This document shows positions 58,238-64,000 of a stretch of 64,000 nt of DNA, piece after piece; the first letter of the stretch is position 1; the number at the start of each line of letters is the position of its first letter. This stretch comes from Haloferula sp. BvORR071. GTDB lineage: Bacteria; Verrucomicrobiota; Verrucomicrobiia; Verrucomicrobiales; Akkermansiaceae. A model generated the notes under the pieces. The model was not told the origin of the DNA. It ran no database searches and saw only the letters and a program-made list of their open reading frames with translations. The position numbers and the translations under genes were made by a program. The stretch is taken from NCBI RefSeq assembly GCF_000739615.1, contig NZ_BATP01000030.1, positions 248,001 through 312,000 of the forward strand. Direction: 5' to 3'.

Positions 58238-60412
58238 TCATTCAAATTCGACGACGAGGGACCGCGGGCCGGAACTATTTTCAAAGCGCACGTAGAGTAG
58301 CCCCTCCCCGCCCAGATAGTCGTAGGACTCCACGTCCACGCCATCCAGCTTGACCGCAGCCGGGCGCTTGCCGCAGGCGATGAGGACCAGTGCCGGTGTC
58401 CCCGCCACGCCCTCCACGGTCCATTCCAGGCCCTTCTTGCGCTCTTTCGCCAGGGCCTTGCAGGCAGAGGCCAGCAGGCGGTCCCCCTTCCCTGCCTGGA
58501 GATCAAGCAGGAAGCAGCGGGCACCCGGCTTGAGTTCGACCTCGCGCTGCACCTTCAACCCGGGATCGAAGAGATTCACGAAGCGGCCCTTCAGGATCTT
58601 GGCCGGGCCTCCCACCGATTCATCGAGGCCCGCCGCCGCGAAGTACGGCCCGCGTCGTAGCACGAGGTGATTCGTCTCCTGCCAGGTGCCGCCGGTCTTT
58701 TCCAAGGATGCCTTCAGCGTTGCCACGTAGTCCGCTTCCTCCTCGGCCAAGTGCGTGAAGGTCACCGGACTAAGGCGTATCCAAACCACCTCGCCCTTGC
58801 CTACGGCCTTGCGTTGGCTGCCGCCTTCCGGGAAGTCCGTATCCTGGAGGCCCAGGGTGCGGAAGAGATCCTGGCGGGGATTGGCATGGGTCTTGCCGCC
58901 TTCATTCCACCACTCCTTCACGCCATTGTAGAGGTCACCATCCTCATCCGCCACGACGAGCACGCCGCCTTGCTTCACCCATTCCGCCAGTGGTGGATGG
59001 ACCTCGGGGCTCTGTGGCTTCTGGCCCTCGTAGCTCAAAACCAGCACCTTCAGGTCCTTCAGGAAGCCGGGCAGCACCACGTTCTCAAGCTGCACCGGAG
59101 TCACGGGGATGCCGCGCTTCAGCAGTGGCAGTGCCTGCCCGTAGAAGTGACTCATGTCACCATCGCTGGGCGCCGGGCCTTCCCGCTGGAACATCAGCGA
59201 ATCGCTGACCAGCACACCGATCCCGCGCGAGCCGCAGTCCCAGGCGTAGTCCGGCTGCTTCATGTCGTTGAGCGCGTTCATCACGACCTGCAGCTCGGTT
59301 GCATACTCCGGCGGGATGGTCTGCTGCTGCTCCGCCGGCACGTTGCGAGGGTACTTGCCGCCGAAGATCCGCTCCGGCCAGGGCGCGACCTCGAATTGCG
59401 AGACATCCGGCTGCAGCAGCGAGGCGACCATGGTGGATTCCCAATTAGTCCGGTAGTCCGTCCAGTCGTGGCGCGGGTTGTCCTCAATTGGATCGTTCAG
59501 ATACCAAACCGTGCGGCCGGTGGCCTTCACCAGGTTCTGCATGGCGCCGTATTCCAAGAAAGCAGTCTCGAAGGTCCGTTCCTTGCGCACGCCGCGATAG
59601 ACGTTCGGAGTGCGGGAAGTACCGGTCCAGACCTGCGCGATGTAGCCGTTGCAACCGTCCAGCTTGGCAAGGCTCGATTGCGGGCTCACGATCTTCCAGT
59701 GGGCGTAGTTGAGCAGACTGTGGGTCGGCACGTAGCAGCGGACCTGCTTGCCGGTGCGCTGGTTGAATTCCTTCACGTGGTCGAAGACCTGCTGCAAGGC
59801 CCTACGATAAAGATAGTACTTCAGCTTGGAGGCCTTCCACTGGCTGTCCACGCTCTCATGCGGGGCTTGCCAATCCTCCTTGTAGTAGTCCTTCCACTCG
59901 CGCTTGAAGCCTTCCGAGTAGCCGGCGCGGGCCCAGAATTCCGGCTCTTCCAAGTGGATCGCCTCGGCACCGGCATCCAGCGCGCGCTGTACGCCCACGC
60001 AGAGGAACTTCCCGTAGTTCTCCGCCGGGCACATGTAGTACACGTCGCCGCCGTGGCTGATGACCTTGCCATTGCGGTCGGTCTGGGCGTTGTCGACGTG
60101 GTTCACGCCGTCAAAGCGGCCGTAGAGGTAGTCCTGGTACTGGCCCCAGGAGACGCCGGTCATGACGTGCAGGCGGTAGCCACGGTCGCGCCAAGTCTGC
60201 ATGCGGGCGGGGAGGTCCTTGTCGATGCCGTAGACCAAGGCCACGTCGGAGCGGAGGTTGCCCTGGGGCGACCATGCCTTGCCGGTCTGGAAGCAGGTGC
60301 GTTCCATGGCTTGGTCCGGGTCGGCGGGGAAGGGTGGGGGAAGCTCAAGTTCCGCCCGGGCCGCGGCGGCGGTGAAGAGGGTGCAGGCGAGGATCGCGGG
60401 AGCGGGGCGCAT
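58238..60412 (-). CDS. Secreted TIM-barrel glycoside-hydrolase-like protein
   Basis: 724 aa with a signal peptide (MRPAPAILACTLFTAAAARA). The N-terminal half is a barrel-like alpha/beta region: VALVYGIDKDLPARMQTW, RDRGYRLHVMTGVSWGQYQD and, at the likely acid/base strand, AEAIHLEEPEFWARAGYSE, with YMCPAENYGKFLC. The following region, RGIPVTPVQLENVVLPGFLKD (in part) and LVLSYEGQKPQSPEVHPPL, resembles the GATase-like trimerisation domain of GH42-type beta-galactosidases. The C-terminus is a beta-sandwich. Family assignment is tentative; catalytic Glu residues cannot be fixed without alignment. Confidence 0.6.
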   Translation of the reverse strand: MRPAPAILACTLFTAAAARAELELPPPFPADPDQAMERTCFQTGKAWSPQGNLRSDVALVYGIDKDLPARMQTWRDRGYRLHVMTGVSWGQYQDYLYGRFDGVNHVDNAQTDRNGKVISHGGDVYYMCPAENYGKFLCVGVQRALDAGAEAIHLEEPEFWARAGYSEGFKREWKDYYKEDWQAPHESVDSQWKASKLKYYLYRRALQQVFDHVKEFNQRTGKQVRCYVPTHSLLNYAHWKIVSPQSSLAKLDGCNGYIAQVWTGTSRTPNVYRGVRKERTFETAFLEYGAMQNLVKATGRTVWYLNDPIEDNPRHDWTDYRTNWESTMVASLLQPDVSQFEVAPWPERIFGGKYPRNVPAEQQQTIPPEYATELQVVMNALNDMKQPDYAWDCGSRGIGVLVSDSLMFQREGPAPSDGDMSHFYGQALPLLKRGIPVTPVQLENVVLPGFLKDLKVLVLSYEGQKPQSPEVHPPLAEWVKQGGVLVVADEDGDLYNGVKEWWNEGGKTHANPRQDLFRTLGLQDTDFPEGGSQRKAVGKGEVVWIRLSPVTFTHLAEEEADYVATLKASLEKTGGTWQETNHLVLRRGPYFAAAGLDESVGGPAKILKGRFVNLFDPGLKVQREVELKPGARCFLLDLQAGKGDRLLASACKALAKERKKGLEWTVEGVAGTPALVLIACGKRPAAVKLDGVDVESYDYLGGEGLLYVRFENSSGPRSLVVEFE

Positions 60413-60506
60413 GCCGGAGGATACGTGGCCGCGGGCAGGGGTCTGCCGCTAAGTTCAGTCATCATCCCATTTGCGCGGGAGCGCTTTCGGAGTGCGTGCA
60501 CAAAAA

Positions 60507-60546
60507 CAAAAGCCCGCCACCGGAACTGATCCAGCGGCGGGCCTTC
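60507..60546 (-). terminator. Intrinsic terminator of the fasciclin gene
   Basis: On the minus strand, GGCCCGCCGC pairs with TGGCGGGCT and is followed by TTTGTTTTTG. It lies about 35 nt after the fasciclin-gene stop at 60579. The gap 60413-60578 otherwise shows nothing. Confidence 0.82.
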
Positions 60547-60578
60547 TGCATTCAGGCGATATTCACCGCCCGGCTTGT

Positions 60579-61154
60579 TTACTTCTCATCCAGCTTGGCG
60601 AAGCCATCCAGCGACTTGGGAACGATCACTTCGTCGACCGAGTGCATGATGCCATTCTTCACCGCCAAGTCGGCCTTGGCCACCTTGGCATGTTCGACTT
60701 GGACAGTGTGGGCCTTGATGTCGATCTCCACCTTCTCACCATTCGAGGTGGTGATCTTGCCATTCTTCAGCTCGGAAGAACTGAACTGCCCAGGGAGCAC
60801 GTGATACAGCAGCAGCGAGCGCAGCTTCTCCTTGTTCTCCGGCAAGAGGAGCCGGTCAAGGGTGCCCTTCTTCAACTTCATGAAGGCATCGTCCGTGGGA
60901 GCGAAGACCGTGAAGGAGCCCTTGGGATCGCCCAGCATTCCTTCGAGGTCGGCCGCCTTCAGTGCCTTCGCGAGGATCGAGAAGGTGGCGCTGTCGTTGA
61001 TGGTTGCGGCCAGTGTGCCGGGTTCCGGAGCCACCTTCACTTCGGTGACGATGGTCTTCTTGGTGGTCTCTTCCTTGGTGGTCTGTGCGATGGCAACCGG
61101 AGTGAGCGGTGCCAAGGCGAGTAGAAGAGCGATTCGGGTCAGGTTCGTTTTCAT
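60579..61154 (-). CDS. Secreted fasciclin (FAS1) domain protein
   Basis: 191 aa with a signal peptide (LTRIALLLALAPLTPVAIAQ). One FAS1 domain is visible: TINDSATFSILAKALKAADL, FTVFAPTDDAFMKL, the H-box LLLYHVLPGQFSSS and the C-terminal GIMHSVDEVIVPKSL. FAS1 domains mediate cell-cell or cell-matrix adhesion. A Thr/Lys/Glu-rich linker (TKEETTKKTIVTEVK) joins the signal and the domain. Its own terminator follows. Upstream, 61155-61426 holds no gene I can support. Confidence 0.93.
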   Translation of the reverse strand: MKTNLTRIALLLALAPLTPVAIAQTTKEETTKKTIVTEVKVAPEPGTLAATINDSATFSILAKALKAADLEGMLGDPKGSFTVFAPTDDAFMKLKKGTLDRLLLPENKEKLRSLLLYHVLPGQFSSSELKNGKITTSNGEKVEIDIKAHTVQVEHAKVAKADLAVKNGIMHSVDEVIVPKSLDGFAKLDEK

Positions 61155-61426
61155 GATTGTGGTGTCTAATTGTGATACTTCCCCGCGGCGTTTGGCCGGT
61201 ACGTGAGTCCGCTATCGCCGCGAGGTGATTCACCATCCCTCTCGCAAACGACGTGCCATCAGCCCGTCTGGCGAGGCAAGGGCTGCTGCTATGAGCTCAC
61301 TTTCAGACGCTTGCCGAGAGGGCAGGGGCTATGGCGCCGGAGGGCCAAGGCTCCATTCCGCATGCAAAAGCACCGGGAAAACGCGGAAAGGGTGGGCAGG
61401 ATGCACCCGCTGGCGGTTCCCCGGCT

Positions 61427-61699
61427 TTACGCGCCATCCTTGCCCTTGAGGGCCCACTTCATCGCATCCCAGAGACCCGCATAGGGGCGCTCGCGACCGG
61501 CGTAGGCCTGGAGCACGTGGAAGAGGAAGTAGTAGAAGCGGCAGAAGGCCCAGATGCAGATCGCGAGCAGCACCAGCCGCCGGATGCTGAAGTCTTCTAA
61601 CAGAATCAACGCGGCGGAGACGACGCCAAGCAGGAGGAAGAGCCAACCCTTCGAGCGCAAGGCGAGAGGGTTTTTCAGATCGCGGCCGAGATTCACCAC
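61427..61699 (-). CDS. Small two-helix membrane protein
   Basis: About 90 aa from a GTG at 61699 (VVNLGRDLKNPLALRSKG). The longer frame to 61945 overlaps the Bax-inhibitor-like gene and its terminator and is rejected. Two helices, GWLFLLLGVVSAALILLED and LVLLAICIWAFCRFYYFLFH, are followed by YAGRERPYAGLWDAMKWALK. No family recognised. It lies downstream of the 61734-61767 terminator, so it needs its own promoter or read-through. Confidence 0.5.
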   Translation of the reverse strand: MVNLGRDLKNPLALRSKGWLFLLLGVVSAALILLEDFSIRRLVLLAICIWAFCRFYYFLFHVLQAYAGRERPYAGLWDAMKWALKGKDGA

Positions 61700-61733
61700 A
61701 CTCTTATGCGCGAAGGCGGGATGAGCCGGAAAC

Positions 61734-61767
61734 AAAAACGGCCGGGATTGCTCCCGGCCGTTTTTGG
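61734..61767. terminator. Bidirectional intrinsic terminator
   Basis: AAAAACGGCCGGGA and TCCCGGCCGTTTTT form a perfect inverted repeat around a TTGC loop, so T-tracts exist on both strands. It lies 30 nt after the BI-1 gene stop on the minus strand. Confidence 0.92.
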
Positions 61768-61796
61768 AAATGAGGTGAATCTGGATCTGCTGGCGC

Positions 61797-62513
61797 TTAG
61801 TTGCGCGAAGAGAGGAAGATCCGCAGCACGTACCAGAACAGCAATGCCACGCTCGCGAAGAGGGACAGCGAAGCCGCCACATGCTGGCCCGGGGCGTAGT
61901 GATACATGATCTGGCTGGTGTTGTAGAGGATCGAGCAGGAGGCAATGGCCACCATCGCGATCGAGAACCAGATGCCCATCCCGGCCATCAGGCTTGGCAT
62001 GAACACACCCGCAACGATCAGGCCGAGGGCGATCAAGCAGGCGATCTTCAGGAAGCCGCCGAGGAAGCTGAAGTCCTTCTTGGTGGTGAAGGCGATCGCC
62101 GTGAGGCCGAGTACCATGAAGCCGGTGACCACGCCCGCCTTGCCGATCGCGGACGGGTCAACCCGCGTCGCAAGCATGATCAGGGGCAGGAAGATCACGG
62201 CCTCCGCACAGGTGTAGAGGATCAGGCCGGCATACTGCATGCCCTTCGAGGCACCATTGTAGGCCCAGCTATTTGCCAAGTAGGAGACACCCATGAAGGC
62301 ACCGAGGACCATCAGCCAAGAGTAGCGGCTGCCACCCAGAAGATTCACGAACATGGCGCCCAGGCCCATCTGGATCAGGAGCGTTTCCAGCAGCGCGAAA
62401 AGGCCGATGGCACCGGCGAGGTGGAGGTAGGTCTTCCGCACGAAATCGGTGCGGGTCTCGATGGAAGCCTCCGCCACCGAGGATACAGCGTAAGGATTGT
62501 AGGAAGAGTTCAT
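61797..62513 (-). CDS. Bax inhibitor-1/YccA family membrane protein
   Basis: 238 aa with seven hydrophobic segments, the BI-1 layout. The signature is the N-terminal NPYAVSSVAEASIETRTDFV before the first helix, then YLHLAGAIGLFALLETLLI, a central GASKGMQYAGLILYTCAEAV and the C-terminal FASVALLFWYVLRIFL. Bacterial members (YbhL, YccA, YetJ) are pH-sensitive Ca2+ leak channels or modulators of FtsH. The physiological role here is unknown. Its terminator follows directly. Confidence 0.9.
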   Translation of the reverse strand: MNSSYNPYAVSSVAEASIETRTDFVRKTYLHLAGAIGLFALLETLLIQMGLGAMFVNLLGGSRYSWLMVLGAFMGVSYLANSWAYNGASKGMQYAGLILYTCAEAVIFLPLIMLATRVDPSAIGKAGVVTGFMVLGLTAIAFTTKKDFSFLGGFLKIACLIALGLIVAGVFMPSLMAGMGIWFSIAMVAIASCSILYNTSQIMYHYAPGQHVAASLSLFASVALLFWYVLRIFLSSRN

Positions 62514-62657
62514 AGATTCGATGCAGTTATGGTATGATCGGCACCGGCCAACAAGGACATTCGGGCCAGCGATCGGCAGGCAAGCCGCTGTAAATCAAGA
62601 GCGCCGCCGGGCGCTTACAAAACCTTTCTAATTTTCCAATCACCCCAAGTGGCCGCT

Positions 62658-63869
62658 TCACACCGCGTAGGCGTCCCGGTGTCTCAGCACGGGATCCCCG
62701 GGAGCTGAGGGGTGGCAGAGGCGGGTGATGAGGTCCTCCCAAGCGTCGTGGCCCTTGAGGATCTCCACCTCGATGCGGAGGAAATAGATCGGCACGGTGA
62801 CACCCTTCGGTCGCGGGAAGCGGACGGCGTCCTTCTCGGTGGTGATGATCAGCTCCATGTCGCGCTGGATGCAGCGGTCCAGGAAGGCATCGATCTCCTT
62901 GCGCGAGAAGCGGTGGTGATCGGGGAAGTGGCGCTTGATCTCCAGGCGCGCGCCCAATTTTTCCACGCTGCGCTCGAAGCCCTCCGGCACGGCGATGCCG
63001 CTGATTGCGGCGGTCCACTTGTCCTTCAGGAACTCAAGCGGTTGGCGCTCGCCGGTGAAGACCTCCTCCAGGTAGCGCGGGCCGTGGCGGCACTCGATGA
63101 TCGGGGCCACGCGGTTGTATTTGCGCAGCCTTTCGATCAGGGCGTCATTCGGTGTGCCATCGCACTTCGTCAGCAGGATGTAGCTGGCGCGGCAGAGATT
63201 CCGCGGCGGCTCGCGAAGGGTGCCGCGCGGCAGCAGGGCACCGGTGCCGAAGGGCGCGCTGCGGTCCACCAGCACGATGTCCACGCCGTGGGAAAGGCTG
63301 AGGTATTGCAGGCCGTCATCCAGCACCAGGGTATCGGCGCCGAGCTGGCCTACGGCGAAGCGGCCGCCCTTCACGCGGTCCTTGTCGACCACCACGGCCA
63401 CGCCATCGAGGTTCTTGGCGAGCATGAAGGGCTCGTCGCCGGCATACTTGGAGTCGAGCAGGAGGGCCCGGCCGGTGGAGACCAGCTTGGGCATCTTCTC
63501 GGCGGGGAATTTCGAGCCATCCTGGTTTTTCCAGTTCTGGGGCTCCTTCAGGCGGCGGCTCTTGTAGCCGCGGCTGAGGATTGCCACGCGGCGGCCGCGG
63601 TCGCGCAGGGTCTTGGCCAGCAACTCGACCACCGGGGTCTTGCCGGTGCCGCCGACGGTCAGGTTCCCGACGGAGACGACCAAGGTGCCGAGATGGTGCT
63701 GCTGGCGCCAGCGCTTGCGGTAGATCCGCAGGCGGTTTTGGACGACGCCGCGGTAGACCCCCGAGAGGAGGCTCATGGCCAGGCGCATCATGCTGGCGCG
63801 GAAGCCCTTCGCGCGGCCGAAAATCACGTCGGCGCCCCAGCTTTCCAGTTCCGCCAGCGTTTCCTTCAT
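62658..63869 (-). CDS. lpxK: Tetraacyldisaccharide 4'-kinase
   Basis: 403 aa, inner-membrane kinase that phosphorylates the lipid A disaccharide at the 4' position. The start at ATG 63869 ([12 protein letters not shown]) fits the family; the frame extends to 63908 without conservation. Walker A is [18 protein letters not shown]; other LpxK signatures are [31 protein letters not shown] and [18 protein letters not shown]. It is longer than E. coli LpxK (328 aa), with extra residues in both halves. It shows the organism makes a diphosphorylated-type lipid A. The last 90 bases of the window (63909-64000) show no gene. Confidence 0.93.
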   Translation of the reverse strand: MKETLAELESWGADVIFGRAKGFRASMMRLAMSLLSGVYRGVVQNRLRIYRKRWRQQHHLGTLVVSVGNLTVGGTGKTPVVELLAKTLRDRGRRVAILSRGYKSRRLKEPQNWKNQDGSKFPAEKMPKLVSTGRALLLDSKYAGDEPFMLAKNLDGVAVVVDKDRVKGGRFAVGQLGADTLVLDDGLQYLSLSHGVDIVLVDRSAPFGTGALLPRGTLREPPRNLCRASYILLTKCDGTPNDALIERLRKYNRVAPIIECRHGPRYLEEVFTGERQPLEFLKDKWTAAISGIAVPEGFERSVEKLGARLEIKRHFPDHHRFSRKEIDAFLDRCIQRDMELIITTEKDAVRFPRPKGVTVPIYFLRIEVEILKGHDAWEDLITRLCHPSAPGDPVLRHRDAYAV

Positions 63870-64000
63870 CCGCGAGGGCAGGGGAACCCGGAAGGGCGGG
63901 CAATCCAAGCAGGAAAAGGAGCCGGGAATCAGGGACTAGGGCCCAGGGTCGAAGGGCGGGGGATCTTCCCGTGAATCGGCGTGGGATTCTTGGGGCCGAT

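Noticed and set aside
58667-60529. 620-codon plus-strand frame opposite the TIM-barrel protein gene
   Set aside because: Antisense shadow; the minus-strand frame has a signal peptide and a folded-protein composition.
2834-61600. Recurring TGTTAG/CTAACA hexamer, often at TTA Leu codons and gene ends
   Set aside because: About two dozen occurrences on both strands are only slightly above a rough expectation from base composition, with no orientation bias that I can see. A genome-wide count would be needed.
1-64000. CRISPR arrays, tRNA or rRNA genes and prophage modules
   Set aside because: No regularly spaced identical repeats, no recognisable tRNA cloverleaf or rRNA sequence and no phage structural genes were found on reading the window. 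A tRNAscan or Infernal run would be decisive.

Overview
The window is GC-rich, densely coded bacterial chromosome. Several features point to Verrucomicrobia, close to Luteolibacter/Haloferula-type Verrucomicrobiaceae: a DUF1080 protein with a signal peptide, a PEP-CTERM protein, very large secreted proteins that share a C-terminal S-x-D-L-x-x-W / F-x-R module, a plant/Chlamydia-like long IspG, a CotH-kinase protein with a lamin-tail domain, and an LpxK gene that marks a Gram-negative outer membrane. The genus is inference; no rRNA or tRNA gene was recognised here.

Layout. 1-3.3 kb: the edge of a DUF4062 protein, an SGNH lipoprotein and a MATE exporter behind a structured leader. 3.3-6.1 kb: housekeeping genes tsaE, rplU, rpmA and pyrE with small membrane proteins. 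6.1-11.9 kb: DUF1080 protein, unknowns and a beta-propeller exoprotein. 12-15 kb: three translationally coupled genes (FAD monooxygenase, histidine-box desaturase, internally duplicated membrane protein). 15.1-20.9 kb: a rhamnose-type isomerase and ABC uptake operon. 21-26.6 kb: NlpC/P60, PEP-CTERM, TraB-like and DUF4394 proteins. 26.6-29.2 kb: ispG, clpS and a DUF2017 gene. 29.2-30.2 kb: a RAYT transposase flanked by REP hairpins. 30.2-34.7 kb: a glycosyltransferase, then two paralogous membrane proteins alternating with two copies of an approximately 210-nt structured element. 34.7-42.7 kb: enzymes, a LysR/ferredoxin pair, tandem paralogs and an RlmM-like methyltransferase. 42.9-52.2 kb: large secreted enzymes (glutaminase-like, CotH, S9 peptidase). 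52.3-64 kb: secreted proteins, RseP, a palindromic element, a TIM-barrel glycosidase-like protein, fasciclin, BI-1 and LpxK.

The most unusual signal is the repeated element at 32362-32575 and 33862-34070. Read on the minus strand, each copy follows a stop codon directly, carries five CCCCCC tracts, several of them in hairpin loops, keeps stems through compensatory or wobble changes, and ends in an intrinsic terminator. This looks like an undescribed C-rich-loop RNA or intercistronic attenuator attached to a duplicated membrane-protein family.

Functionally, much of the window serves secretion and polymer degradation (SGNH and SASA esterases, DUF1080, glutaminase-like, S9 peptidase, CotH, GH-like proteins) together with uptake of a deoxysugar, as expected for a polysaccharide-degrading heterotroph.
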